Positions 35,359 to 44,749 are shown, counted from the stretch's first letter. The stretch is DNA of 64,000 nucleotides from DATDPM01 sp963841995 (GCA_963841995.1 CAWJEX010000003.1:62001-126000), one strand, 5' to 3'. The notes: generated from the letters alone by a model not told the origin. Made by a program: numbers and translations.

Positions 35359-37038
35359 CTAGAACAGGCCGAAGACCTCGCCCGAATCGTCGACACCGAC
35401 CGCTTCGGCGGCCGGCTGCCGCGGCAAACCGGGCATGGTCATGACGTCACCCGCGATCACCACCAGGAACTCGGCGCCGGCAGACAGTCGCAATTCGCGG
35501 ATCGGGATATTGAACCCGGTCGGCGCGCCCTTCTGATTGGGATCGGTCGAGAAGCTGTATTGCGTTTTGGCCATGCAAATCGGGTAGTGGCCGAAGCCTG
35601 CCTTTTCGAATTCGGCGAATTGCGCGATGATCGTTTTCGGCGCGTCGATATCATCGGCGCGATAAATCTCGCGGGCGATGGTGCGGACCTTCTCGATCAA
35701 CGGCAACTCGTCGGGATAAAGGAATTTGAAGCTGCTCTTCTTCGATTCGATGGTGCGGATGACTTCCTTGGCCAAATCCGCCGCCCCTGCCCCGCCCTTT
35801 GCCCAATGCTCGCCCAAGACGGCGGTGACGCCCATTTTTGCGCAGCCCTTTTGAACCAACGCGATTTCGGCTTCGCTGTCGGTCGGGAAGCGATTGATCG
35901 CGACCACCGCCGGCAATCCGAATTTGCCGATGTTTTCGACATGGCGGAGCAAATTGGGGATACCCTTCTCCAGCGCCGGCAGATCCTCGGGGCCCAATTT
36001 CTTCGCATCGACTCCGCCGTGAAGTTTCAGCGCCCGCACCGTCGCGACGACGACGACGCAGGAAGGCTTGAGCCCCGCCTTGCGGCATTTGATGTCGATG
36101 AATTTCTCCGCACCCAGATCGGCGCCGAATCCGGCTTCGGTAACGACGTAATCGGCGAGCTTGAGCGCGGTCTTGGTGGCAAGCACCGTATTGCAACCAT
36201 GCGCGATATTGGCGAAGGGCCCGCCATGGATGAACGCGGCATTGTTTTCGATGGTCTGCACCAAGTTGGGCTGCAACGCATCACGGAGGAGTGCTGTCAT
36301 CGCGCCATCGGCCTTGAGGTCGCGGGCTCGCACGCTCTCTTTGTCGCGGGTCTGGCCGATGATGATATTACCCAAGCGCTTTTGCAGGTCCTTGAGATCG
36401 CCGGCGAGGCACAGAATCGCCATTACTTCGGAGGCAACCGTGATATCGAAGCCATCCTCCCGGGGAAAGCCGTTCGCCACGCCGCCGAGGGAATGGACGA
36501 TGGAACGCAGTGCCCGGTCGTTCATGTCGACGACCCGGCGCCACGCGACACGGCGGGTGTCGATCTTCGGATCGTTGCCCCAATAAATGTGATTATCGAC
36601 CATCGCCGACAGGAGATTGTGTGCGGCGCCGATCGCGTGCATGTCGCCGGTGAAATGCAGATTGATATCGGCCATGGGCACGACTTGCGCGTAGCCGCCG
36701 CCGGCAGCGCCGCCCTTCATGCCGAATACGGGGCCGAGGCTCGGCTCGCGCAGCGCCACAATGGCCTTGCGGCCGATGTGATTGAGCCCATCGCACAAGC
36801 CGACCGACGTCGTCGTCTTGCCTTCGCCGGCGGTCGTGGGCGTCATCGCGGTCACGAGGATCAGCGTCCCGTCCGGCCTGTTCTCGAGAGTTTTGATATA
36901 GGTGAGCGGGATCTTCGCCTTGGTATGGCCATAGGGCTCCAGATGCTCGGGGCCGATCCCCAGCTTCTTGGCGATTTCCGCGATCGGCTTTAATTTCGCC
37001 TCGCGGGCGATTTCAATGTCGCTCTTGGGTTTGCTCAT
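35359..37038 (-). CDS. fhs: Formate--tetrahydrofolate ligase
   Basis: A 559-residue enzyme (the family's usual length) forming 10-formyl-THF from formate, THF and ATP; it serves one-carbon metabolism. I start it at the ATG at 37036-37038, behind 'gggaggagtt', because the N-terminus 'SDIEIAREAKLKPIAEIAKKLGI' is conserved. The P-loop is in 'MTPTTAGEGKTTTSVGLCDGL', followed by 'REPSLGPVFGMKGGAAGGGYAQVVPM' and 'NLHFTGDMHAIGAAHNLL'. The C-terminus ends 'GVDDSGEVFGLF' as in other bacteria. It is convergent with hemN, only 6 bp apart. Confidence 0.96.
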   Translation of the reverse strand: MSKPKSDIEIAREAKLKPIAEIAKKLGIGPEHLEPYGHTKAKIPLTYIKTLENRPDGTLILVTAMTPTTAGEGKTTTSVGLCDGLNHIGRKAIVALREPSLGPVFGMKGGAAGGGYAQVVPMADINLHFTGDMHAIGAAHNLLSAMVDNHIYWGNDPKIDTRRVAWRRVVDMNDRALRSIVHSLGGVANGFPREDGFDITVASEVMAILCLAGDLKDLQKRLGNIIIGQTRDKESVRARDLKADGAMTALLRDALQPNLVQTIENNAAFIHGGPFANIAHGCNTVLATKTALKLADYVVTEAGFGADLGAEKFIDIKCRKAGLKPSCVVVVATVRALKLHGGVDAKKLGPEDLPALEKGIPNLLRHVENIGKFGLPAVVAINRFPTDSEAEIALVQKGCAKMGVTAVLGEHWAKGGAGAADLAKEVIRTIESKKSSFKFLYPDELPLIEKVRTIAREIYRADDIDAPKTIIAQFAEFEKAGFGHYPICMAKTQYSFSTDPNQKGAPTGFNIPIRELRLSAGAEFLVVIAGDVMTMPGLPRQPAAEAVGVDDSGEVFGLF

Positions 37039-37504
37039 AACTCCTCCCCGAACTCGCCATTGTTTTATGTGGCGGACCATTCCCCCGACCGGCCCGGCGG
37101 CGAAGCCAACGGTTATAGCCGGTTCGAAGCGGAAGCGAAAAGCCTCGGTTGCAGCGGGGCGACAACGTAGATCGGCAGGGCCGGGTGCGGCCGCACCCGG
37201 CATCTCGCTTCAATTTCCAAAAAATGCAGTCGCCATCAGGCGCGCACCGGTCGCCGCAGATCCAGACAGTTTTAGAAAATTGGCCGAATCCGCTACTAGA
37301 CGGGCCATTCCACCCGCTGCGCAATGTCGCTTATTGCCTTAATTAAATCAGATAGTTATTGAGCACACAACCGGCGGTGGCTGAGCGCGCGAGCCGGCAA
37401 CTGACGCGCGCAAAACTGATTGTTAACAGTCGCAACCCTATGCTTTTGGCAGAGTAAAACCCGGTTTCTCGCCAACGGACCAACAAGCGCCAAAGAGCGT
37501 AACC
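37039..37504. other. Divergent intergenic region between fhs and histidine kinase genes
   Basis: About 465 bp. Contains a perfect 22-bp GC-rich palindrome at 37180-37201 (gccgggtgcgg and its complement) 142 bp upstream of fhs, and a more AT-rich stretch at 37325-37360 (ttgccttaattaaatcagat). No RNA gene or riboswitch is recognised. Short open frames across it are not coding. Confidence 0.5.
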
Positions 37505-38719
37505 ATGGTCGTCGACCCTAAAGACGCACGGATCCTCATCGTCGGCGCAGACGCCTCCCTCGTCGGCGGCCTCTATGATTTGCTCGCCGCTGCGGGATTT
37601 CGGCGCGTGCATGGTGCCGCCGGTCACGCCGCCGCATTACGCGCCGCCGCCAGCGAGCACCCCGATCTCATTCTTGTGCGGACCGAACGCGGCGACGCGG
37701 CCGGCGCCCAACTGCTCAAGGACATCGAGGGCTTGGAACGCGAGCGCTTTGTCGCGGTCATGGTCGTCGATTCGCTCGGCGATCCGACGGAAATTCTGCG
37801 CCAGGCCGACAGTCTTCCTGCCCGGCGGTTACTCTATCGGGAGCTCAACGACGAGAAGGAACGTATCGAGGCTAACGCAAAGCAACGCTCGGCCAAATAC
37901 GAAGCAGCGATTGCCGCGCTCGAAGCAACCCAGAAGCGGCTCGAATCCGAAATCGACAGCGCGGAGGATCGCAGCGGCGCAAAATCGGAATTCATCGCCA
38001 ACCTCAGCCATGAATTCCGCACGCCCCTAAACGCGATCGTCGGATTTTCCGACATTCTCAAAAATGAAACTTTTGGGCCGCATACCTCGCCGAAATATCG
38101 GGAATACGCCAACGACATCCATGTTGCCGCCCATCATTTGGTCTCGCTCGTCAACGACGTCCTCGATATCTCCCGCGCCGAAGCCGGGCAGCTCGACCTC
38201 GACTTCGAGGAAGTGGATGCCCGCGCGACCATCGACGCGACGGTGCGCATCCTTCACGACAGGGCGCGGGCCAAGGGCCTCACGCTGCGGGTCGACATCG
38301 CGCCCGATTTTCCGAAGCTTCGGACCGACGAGAGGCGGCTGCGCCAAGTTCTGATCAATATCGTCGGCAATGCCATTAAATTCACGCCGCCTTCGGGATC
38401 GGTCCTGATCAAAGCAGGCGTCGATCCGGTGGACGGCGCTTTCGTCATTGTGGTGAGCGATACCGGAATCGGAATCGATCCCGCCGACCTGCCGCTCGTG
38501 ATGAGCCGCTACGGCCAAGTGCGTGGCTCGCAGCCCAACCCCGAAGCCGGTACGGGGCTCGGCCTGCCCTTAACCCAGAAAATCGTTCACGCCTTGGGCG
38601 GCACGCTCGAAGTCCGAAGCCGGAGCCGTATCGGCACCGCGGTGACTTTGCGTTTCCCGGCCACCCTGATCGTTCCGCCGGACGCCGCCAAACCGTTGCG
38701 CAAAGCAACGCGAAGATAA
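37505..38719 (+). CDS. Sensor histidine kinase with N-terminal degenerate receiver-like domain
   Basis: A 404-residue soluble kinase. Residues 1-115 resemble a response-regulator receiver ('ARILIVGADASLVGGLYDLLAAAGF', 'HPDLILVRTERGDAAG'), but the phospho-accepting Asp of 'LILxD' is Arg here, so it cannot take phosphate. A coiled coil (about 117-155) leads to HisKA with the H box 'LSHEFRTPLNAIVGFSDIL' and to HATPase_c with 'LINIVGNAIKFTP' (N), 'VSDTGIGI' (G1) and 'GTGLGLPL' (G2). No membrane segment is present, so it senses a cytosolic cue or a protein partner. No response regulator is adjacent (orphan kinase). Confidence 0.9.
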   Translation: MVVDPKDARILIVGADASLVGGLYDLLAAAGFRRVHGAAGHAAALRAAASEHPDLILVRTERGDAAGAQLLKDIEGLERERFVAVMVVDSLGDPTEILRQADSLPARRLLYRELNDEKERIEANAKQRSAKYEAAIAALEATQKRLESEIDSAEDRSGAKSEFIANLSHEFRTPLNAIVGFSDILKNETFGPHTSPKYREYANDIHVAAHHLVSLVNDVLDISRAEAGQLDLDFEEVDARATIDATVRILHDRARAKGLTLRVDIAPDFPKLRTDERRLRQVLINIVGNAIKFTPPSGSVLIKAGVDPVDGAFVIVVSDTGIGIDPADLPLVMSRYGQVRGSQPNPEAGTGLGLPLTQKIVHALGGTLEVRSRSRIGTAVTLRFPATLIVPPDAAKPLRKATRR

Positions 38720-38822
38720 GGCCCGACAAAGCATTTGCCCCGGCCGCCTGCTTTCTCTAAACAAATCCTGGGCTCTGAACAAATCCCAGGCCCCAGATAA
38801 ATCGGGCCAATCCGGGGCAAGC

Positions 38823-39494
38823 ATGATTTCGGCGGTTTCCACGATCTCACCAATTTCCGAAGCGGCGCGCGAAACCGCGCGGGCGCTGCTTTCGATCGGC
38901 GCCATCCACGGCAATCCTCGTGAGCCGTTCAAGCTCACTTCCGGGCGGCTGTCGCCGGTTTATCTCGACTGTCGGAAGCTGATCTCGTTCCCGGCGGAAC
39001 GGGCGAAGCTGATGGACTTGGTGGTGGCCCTGATCAAACGCGAAGCCGGCACGATCGACGCGGTCGCCGGGGGCGAAACCGCCGGCATTCCCTTCGCGGC
39101 CTGGATTTCCGAGCGCATGACTCTTCCAATGCTTTACGTGCGCAAGCAGCCGAAGGGTTTCGGCCGTAACGCCCAGATCGAAGGGGGCATGAAGGAAGGT
39201 CCGCGGGTTCTTCTGGTGGAAGACTTGACGACGGATGGTGGCAGCAAGGTGAATGTCGTCAATGCGCTCCGCAAGGCCGGCGCCGCCGTGGCGCACACCT
39301 TCGTGATTTTCCATTACGGAATTTTCGCCGCGAGCACCCAGACGCTCAAATCGCTCGGCGTTAAATTGCTGGCGCTCGCCACCTGGCGCGACGTGGTCGC
39401 GGTCGCCGAGCAGGAGAAGTTCTTCGATGCGGCCCAGCTCGCCGCCATCAAGGCCTATATCGACAATCCGGAAACCTGGCGGCCTGCGACTTAG
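38823..39494 (+). CDS. pyrE: Orotate phosphoribosyltransferase
   Basis: A 223-residue enzyme that joins orotate to PRPP to give OMP in pyrimidine synthesis. The PRPP loop is 'RVLLVEDLTTDGGSKVN', and 'HGNPREPFKLTSGRLSPVYLDCRKLISFP' at the N-terminus and 'VAGGETAGIPFAAWISERM' are family signatures. The start is the ATG at 38823. pyrF and pyrC are not adjacent. It converges on thiG with a 9-bp gap. Confidence 0.95.
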   Translation: MISAVSTISPISEAARETARALLSIGAIHGNPREPFKLTSGRLSPVYLDCRKLISFPAERAKLMDLVVALIKREAGTIDAVAGGETAGIPFAAWISERMTLPMLYVRKQPKGFGRNAQIEGGMKEGPRVLLVEDLTTDGGSKVNVVNALRKAGAAVAHTFVIFHYGIFAASTQTLKSLGVKLLALATWRDVVAVAEQEKFFDAAQLAAIKAYIDNPETWRPAT

Positions 39495-39503
39495 ATTCGG
39501 CCG

Positions 39504-40304
39504 CTAATTTCCCGCCCGGCGCTTGCTCTCTTTCATCGACGCTATGATGCCGTCGCTCGGCGTCGAGCCTTGCGCATAGAGCCTTCGCGGGATGCGCCCG
39601 GCTTCGAAGGCCAGCCTTCCCGCTTCGATCGCCGATTTCATGGCGCTTGCCATCTTCACGGGATCGCGGGCGCGGGCCACCGCACTATTCATCAACACGC
39701 CATCGCAACCCATCTCCATGGCCAGGGCCGCATCGGAAGCGGTGCCAACACCGGCATCGATGATGAGCGGAACCCTGCAGCTCTCGCGGATGATTTGAAT
39801 GTTATAGGGATTGCGAATGCCCATCCCGGAGCCGATCGGCGCGCCCAACGGCATGATCGCGGCACAACCCAGATCTTCCAGCTTCCGGCAGGTTACGGGA
39901 TCGTCATTGCAATAGGGGAGCACGATGAATTTGCGTTTGATGAGCTCGGCGGCGGCGGTCAGCAAATGCTCGACATCGGGAAACAGCGTGTCCTCGTCGC
40001 CGATCACTTCGAGCTTTACCCAATCGGTCTCCAGCGCTTCGCGCGCCAGCTCGGCGGTCAGAACCGCGTCCTTCGCGGTGAAACATCCCGCCGTATTGGG
40101 GAGGATGAAGTAGCGGCCGGCGAGAACGTCAAAGATGTTTTCGCCCGTCGAATCGAGGCTGACCCGGCGCATGGCTACGGTCACGACCTCGGCGGCGCTG
40201 GCCGCCAGCGAATCGAGCATCACTTGCTGATTCGGATATTGGCTCGACCCCAGGAACAGCCGCGAGCCGAAACGGCGTCCGGCGATGACGAGATGTGTCG
40301 TCAT
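39504..40304 (-). CDS. thiG: Thiazole synthase
   Basis: A 266-residue TIM-barrel enzyme that builds the thiazole phosphate of thiamine from deoxyxylulose-5-phosphate, dehydroglycine (from ThiO) and ThiS thiocarboxylate. Start at the ATG at 40302-40304 ('LVIAGRRFGSRLFLGSSQYPN'). 'TVAMRRV', 'VKLEVIGDEDTLFPD', 'IMPLGAPIGSGMGI' and 'PLIIDAGVGTASDAALAMEMGCDGVLMNSAVARARDP' match the family. It is the last gene of the riboswitch-controlled thi operon, separated from thiS by 194 bp filled with a structured repeat. Confidence 0.96.
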   Translation of the reverse strand: MTTHLVIAGRRFGSRLFLGSSQYPNQQVMLDSLAASAAEVVTVAMRRVSLDSTGENIFDVLAGRYFILPNTAGCFTAKDAVLTAELAREALETDWVKLEVIGDEDTLFPDVEHLLTAAAELIKRKFIVLPYCNDDPVTCRKLEDLGCAAIMPLGAPIGSGMGIRNPYNIQIIRESCRVPLIIDAGVGTASDAALAMEMGCDGVLMNSAVARARDPVKMASAMKSAIEAGRLAFEAGRIPRRLYAQGSTPSDGIIASMKESKRRAGN

Positions 40305-40337
40305 GCACCAACTCCAAATCCGATTTGATGGAATCGT

Positions 40338-40465
40338 CCCTCCCCCCTCGTGGGGGAAGCTAGGAGGGGGGTCGCAGCGCAAAAATTGACCCCCCAACCT
40401 GCGAAAACCAAGGCTTTGACCTCGCAAAGCCAGGTTTTCGCGTCCTCCCCCTCAAGGGGGGAAGG
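40338..40465. repeat. Structured palindromic intergenic element between thiS and thiG
   Basis: About 130 bp made of consecutive hairpins. ccccc-tcgt-ggggg is near 40343-40355. ggggggtc (40366-40373) pairs with gacccccc (40388-40395). A nested stem has gcgaaaacc (40401-40409) / ggttttcgc (40433-40441) outside and ggctttg (40412-40418) / caaagcc (40425-40431) inside. cctccccctcaagggggg closes it. Such elements are typically dispersed REP- or MITE-like repeats; only one copy is in this window, so that status is inferred. It would be transcribed inside the thi mRNA. Confidence 0.75.
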
Positions 40466-40498
40466 TACAACCCGATGCTGGCCGACAGAGGTCATCGC

Positions 40499-40720
40499 TC
40501 AGCCTCCCGCCAGCGGCCGGACGATTTCAATGCGATCGCCGGGAGAAATCTTCGTCTCCGTCCATGCCGCCCGCGGCACGATGGTGTCATTGATCGCGAC
40601 CGCAATGCCGCGTCGTTTTGGATCGATTTCGAGGCTGGCGATCAACGCGTCGATACTTTGGCCGGTATAGCGGCAAAGCCTGCCGTTGACGGTCAGGGTT
40701 TTTTCCATCGCCACGCTCAT
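40499..40720 (-). CDS. thiS: Sulfur carrier protein ThiS
   Basis: A 73-residue ubiquitin-like sulfur carrier whose C-terminal Gly-Gly ('PLAGG') is adenylated and thiocarboxylated to donate sulfur to ThiG. 'LTVNGRLCRYTGQSIDALIASLEIDPKRRGIAVAINDTIVPRAAW' is a typical ThiS fold. The start at 40718-40720 overlaps the thiO stop (ATGA); an ATG at 40708 giving 69 residues is equally possible. As read, an artificial fusion with the thiO frame exists because of the frame break in thiO. Confidence 0.93.
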   Translation of the reverse strand: MSVAMEKTLTVNGRLCRYTGQSIDALIASLEIDPKRRGIAVAINDTIVPRAAWTETKISPGDRIEIVRPLAGG

Positions 40721-41821
40721 GCGGCAAACCGTTCGGGGGCAAAGCGCCGCAGATCGTCGCGCCAGCGGCCGGTCAGCAGATAATCGCTGATGACCCGCGC
40801 CGTGACGGGCGCCAGCAAAATCCCGTTGCGGTGATGGCCGGTCGCAATCACCAGCCCGTCGAGGGCGGCCGGTCCCAGAATTCGGCGCATCGTCCCGGCT
40901 GGTCGGGCGGAGCCCCGCCCACATCTCGGCGATTTCGAGATCATGCACAGCGGGCACATACTCCCGTGCTCTCCGCAACAATTCATAAATGCCGCCCGCG
41001 GTCAGCGCGGTATTGAAGCTTTGTTCCTCAACCGTAGCCCCGATCAGCAACACGCCGTCGAGCCTTGGCACGAGATAAGCGCCCGGCCCCGCCACAACAT
41101 GCTGCAGAAGCGCTTCCGGCATTCGAAGACTCAGCATCTGGCCCTTCACTGGGCGCACCGGGGGACGGATATTTTCCGGCAGGCCCTTGATCCCGCGCGA
41201 CCAAGCGCCCGCCGCGAGCACGACCGTTTCGCAATCGATCTCCTCGCCCGCGACCCGAAGGCCGGTGATCCGTCGTTTGTCGCTCAAGATTTCTTCGACT
41301 TCGGCGTGCTCCCGCAAGATTCCGCCAGCATTGACAAAAACGCGCTTCAGCGCCATCGCCGCTTTACGGTTGTCCACTTGATGATCGCGGGGGCTGAAGA
41401 CCGCTGCCATGACCTTCGGCGATAGATGTGGCTCCAACGCGCCGGCCTGGCGCCCATCGAGCCACTCCATCTCAAACCCTTGGGAGCGATGATAGTCGTG
41501 AGTAAAGGCCAGCTTTTCGGCATCGTCGCGGTCAAGGGCCACGGCGAGGGTCCCTTCCCGGCGCAAGCCGATCGACATTCCAGAAGCGGCCTCAAGCTCT
41601 TCGGCGAATTCCGGCCAGAGATCGCGGCTTTCGAGCAGGAGCGGCAGCAGCGTCTCTTCCCCCGGCTCGGATTCGAGCTGGGCGCCAAGCATTCCGGCCG
41701 CGGCCCAAGTCGCGCCCTTCCCGGCCTCGCCCCGCTCGAAAATCGTCACTGCTCGCCCGGCCCGCGCCAGCCGCCAGCCGATCGAAAGGCCGCAGATGCC
41801 GCCGCCGATGATCGCAATCAT
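40717..41821 (-). CDS. thiO: Glycine oxidase ThiO (frame broken as read)
   Basis: FAD-dependent oxidase producing dehydroglycine for thiazole synthesis. 'MIAIIGGGICGLSIGWRLARAG' is the dinucleotide-binding motif; 'GATWAAAGMLGAQLE', 'VRPVKGQMLSLRM' and 'IAEMWAGLRPTSRDDAP' are family segments. After 'DDAP' the frame is lost, and the proper ending 'LGPAALDGLVIATGHHRNGILLAPVTARVISDYL' lies one frame over. One extra base in GAATTC (40878-40883) explains this and restores DDAPILGPAALDG and 367 residues. It is the first gene after the TPP riboswitch. An upstream GTG at 41827 is an alternative start. Confidence 0.92.
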
Positions 41822-41892
41822 GGCCACTCTCCAGCGCCCGCAAAGAGCGTCGGTTCAAACGCCGGCAGATGATGGGTTTTGAACTGTCTCAC

Positions 41893-41978
41893 TCGGCACT
41901 CCCTCCGCTGGCATTATCCAGCTCAGGTTCCATGGGTGTGATCTCAGCTCCCGAAGGGGAGCACCCCAGACCGAAACT
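41893..41978 (-). promoter_or_regulatory. TPP riboswitch (THI element)
   Basis: On the minus strand the conserved THI-box core is present in order: ggggtgc, gctgagatcacaccc, gaacctgagctggataatgc, cagcggaggga, closed by a P1-like stem. It lies about 70 nt upstream of thiO, at the head of thiO-thiS-thiG. TPP binding normally blocks expression of such operons, by termination or by hiding the ribosome binding site; which one cannot be read with confidence here. Confidence 0.95.
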
Positions 41979-42062
41979 CCGGCCAGCATGGGCGGCGCGC
42001 CAAAACCTGTCAAGGCCGGGCCCTGCAAGCCGGGCGCCCGCAATGCTATAACCGCCGCAGGC

Positions 42063-43790
42063 ATGAGATCGAAATTCGCCCTGCTCGCCGTCCTGCTCGC
42101 CGTCCTTCCGGCAATGCCGCTGTCGATCGCCGCGCCGGCTGCCGCCCATCCCAAGGATGAGCTGGTGATCGGCATGATCCAATTTCCGCCGACCTTTCAA
42201 CCCAATATCGACGCGACGCTGGCGAAATCCTATGTGCTCGGCATGGCGCTGCGGCCGTTTACGACCTACGACTCGAATTGGCAGCTCGTCTGCATGCTCT
42301 GCACGGAATTGCCGACGATCGAAAATGGCGGTGCGAAAATCGAAAACCTGCCTCCGGGAAATCCGCGGGCGCCTGGCAAAGGCATTGCCGTCACCTTTAC
42401 CATTCGCCCGGATGCGAAATGGGGCGATGGGACGCCGATCACGACCGATGACGTGGTCTTCACCTGGGAGGTCGGCAAGCACCCGCTCTCCGGCGTATCG
42501 AGCCAGGAACTATACCGGCGGATTCTATCGATCGACGTCAAAGACAAGCGCAGCTTTACGCTCCACATGGATCGAGTCGAATTTGATTACAACGCGATCA
42601 ATGATTTCCAAATCATTCCCGCCCATTTGGAACGCGATGCCTTCCGCGATCCGGCAACCTATCGCGAGCATACGGTCTACGATACCAACACCGCGAATCC
42701 CGGGCTTTACAACGGTCCCTACGAGATCACCGAGGTCGTGCCAGGATCGCATATCGTTCTCCAACGCAACTCCGGCTGGTGGGGCAAGCCCGGATATTTC
42801 CGGCGCATCACCGTGCAGGTGGTGGAAAACACCGCCGCCCTCGAAGCCAATCTGCTGTCGGGCGCCATCGATTACATCGCCGGCGAATTGGGGCTGTCGC
42901 TCGATCAGGCCCTGAATTTCGAGCGGCGGCATCCGCGTGAATATCATGTCATCTATAAACCGAGCCTGGTTTTCGAACATATCGAGCCCAATCTCGACAA
43001 TCCCGTCTTTGCCGATGTGCGGGTCCGCCAGGCGCTCTTGCTCGCCGTCGATCGCAAGGGCATCGCATCGCAGCTTTTCGCCAACCGCCAGCCGGTGGCG
43101 GACACGCTGGTCAACCCGCTCGACTGGGTTCACACCGACGATGTGCGCCATTACGATTTCAATCCGGACGCGGCCAAGAAGCTGCTCGACGAAGCCGGCT
43201 GGCGGGAAGGCCCGGACGGCATCCGCATCAATGATGCGGGAAAAACGCTTTCTTTCGACTTGATGACGACGGCCGGGAATCGCTCCCGGGAAATGGTCGA
43301 ACAGGTGCTGCAAAGCCAATGGCGGAAAATTGGCGCCGATGTCCGGATCCGCAATCAACCGGCCCGGCTCTTCTTTGGGCAGAGCGTTATGAAGCGGAAT
43401 TTCGACGGGCTTGCCATGTTTGCCCAAACCAGCGCTCCGGAAAGTGTCCCGCGTTCGGTCCTCTATTCGGAAGAAATTCCTTCCCCATCGAACGGTTTTG
43501 CCGGCCAGAATTATGCGGGCTATCGTAATGCCAAGATGGATAAGCTCATCGATGCGATTGAGGTTGAGCTCGATCGGAGCAAGCGGGAAGCCCTGTGGCA
43601 CAGGTTGCAGCAGCTTTACGCGGACGAACTCCCGGCCCTTCCGCTTTTTTTCCGCGCCGACGCCTTCATTCTTCCCACATGGCTGCAGGGGTTGACACCG
43701 ACCGGTCACCAATATCCGTCTACATTCTGGGTCGAGAATTGGCGGGTCGAAGATGGGCCCGCCAAGCCTTCACCGGACAACTCGCCATGA
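42063..43790 (+). CDS. Peptide/oligopeptide ABC transporter substrate-binding protein (family 5)
   Basis: A 575-residue periplasmic binding protein. Signal peptide about 1-28 ('FALLAVLLAVLPAMPLSIAAPAAA') after the ATG at 42063, then 'AVTFTIRPDAKWGDGTPITTDDVVFTWE', the SBP_bac_5 signature, and 'VRVRQALLLAVDRKGIASQLF'-type core ('FADVRVRQALLLAVDRKGI'). It captures peptides, opines or similar solutes; substrate cannot be assigned. The stop overlaps the start of the first permease (ATGA at 43787-43790), and a second permease follows, but no ATPase genes are next to them. Confidence 0.92.
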   Translation: MRSKFALLAVLLAVLPAMPLSIAAPAAAHPKDELVIGMIQFPPTFQPNIDATLAKSYVLGMALRPFTTYDSNWQLVCMLCTELPTIENGGAKIENLPPGNPRAPGKGIAVTFTIRPDAKWGDGTPITTDDVVFTWEVGKHPLSGVSSQELYRRILSIDVKDKRSFTLHMDRVEFDYNAINDFQIIPAHLERDAFRDPATYREHTVYDTNTANPGLYNGPYEITEVVPGSHIVLQRNSGWWGKPGYFRRITVQVVENTAALEANLLSGAIDYIAGELGLSLDQALNFERRHPREYHVIYKPSLVFEHIEPNLDNPVFADVRVRQALLLAVDRKGIASQLFANRQPVADTLVNPLDWVHTDDVRHYDFNPDAAKKLLDEAGWREGPDGIRINDAGKTLSFDLMTTAGNRSREMVEQVLQSQWRKIGADVRIRNQPARLFFGQSVMKRNFDGLAMFAQTSAPESVPRSVLYSEEIPSPSNGFAGQNYAGYRNAKMDKLIDAIEVELDRSKREALWHRLQQLYADELPALPLFFRADAFILPTWLQGLTPTGHQYPSTFWVENWRVEDGPAKPSPDNSP

Positions 43791-44749
43791 GCCGGTTCAT
43801 TTCCCAGCGGGTGGTCGAGACGATCGTCGTTTTGCTGGCGATGTCGTTTGTCGTTTACGGTTTGATCGGGCTGATGCCGGGGGATCCGGTGGATATCATG
43901 ATTTCCGGCAACCCGCACATGACCTCCACGGACGCAACCCGATTGCGCGCCCTCTACGGCCTCGATCGGCCGATCGTCGAGCGCTACTGGACTTGGTTGA
44001 CCGCGGCCCTTCACGGGAATCTCGGCTATTCGCGCATCTACCAGCAGCCCGTCCTCGCCGTCCTTTGGCCACGCCTTGGCAACAGCGCCGTGCTGATGGG
44101 AACGAGTTTTGTGTTGGGCATCGTCATCGCGGTGCCGCTCGGCGTTTGGGCGGCGTTGCGGCCGCAATCGAAAATCGACTATCTGATCAACCTTGGCGCC
44201 TTCGCCGGAATTTCGGTTCCGGTTTTCTGGCTCGGACTTCTTCTCATCATTCTGTTCTCGGTCAAGCTGGGCTGGCTTCCCGCCGGCGGCATGGGAACGG
44301 CAGCCGGATTCGGCGATGTTGTGACACATCTGGCGCTGCCGGTTGCCGCCCTGACGCTCTCGAGTGTCGGCAATTACGTCCGATATGTGCGCGCGGCTAT
44401 GATCGAAACTCTGCGCCAGGATTTCATCCGGACGGCGATGGCCAAGGGGGCTTCGCCCGCCCGCGTGATCTGGCGGCACGCTTTTCGCAATTCGCTGATT
44501 CCCGTCGTGACCATCATCGGTCTTTCCTTTGGTGCGCTGTTTTCCGGCGCGCTTCTGACCGAAACGATGTTCGCTTATCCCGGCATGGGAAAGTTGATTT
44601 ACGATTCGATTATGGGCAATGATTTCAATCTTGCCTTGGTCGGACTGCTTTTTGCGACCTTGATGACGTTGCTCGGCAATCTGTTCGCCGATCTTGCCTA
44701 TTCCGGGCTCGACCCCCGCATCGCCTTGGGCGCAACACGGAGCCGATGA
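43787..44749 (+). CDS. ABC transporter permease, DppB/OppB type
   Basis: A 320-residue inner-membrane permease with six predicted helices. The N-terminus 'SRFISQRVVETIVVLLAMSFVVYGLIGLMPGDPVD' is typical of OppB-type subunits, and the coupling-helix (EAA) loop is 'ETLRQDFIRTAMAKGASPARVIWRHAFRNSLIPVVT'. It forms a heterodimer with the next permease. Its start overlaps the binding-protein stop and its stop overlaps the next start, so the three genes are tightly coupled. Confidence 0.93.
   Translation: MSRFISQRVVETIVVLLAMSFVVYGLIGLMPGDPVDIMISGNPHMTSTDATRLRALYGLDRPIVERYWTWLTAALHGNLGYSRIYQQPVLAVLWPRLGNSAVLMGTSFVLGIVIAVPLGVWAALRPQSKIDYLINLGAFAGISVPVFWLGLLLIILFSVKLGWLPAGGMGTAAGFGDVVTHLALPVAALTLSSVGNYVRYVRAAMIETLRQDFIRTAMAKGASPARVIWRHAFRNSLIPVVTIIGLSFGALFSGALLTETMFAYPGMGKLIYDSIMGNDFNLALVGLLFATLMTLLGNLFADLAYSGLDPRIALGATRSR

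Noticed and set aside
40499..41827. Apparent ThiO-ThiS fusion protein of 442 residues
   Set aside because: The C-terminal part of the ThiO half is out of frame in this reading; correcting GAATTC at 40878 restores separate thiO and thiS genes with an ATGA overlap.
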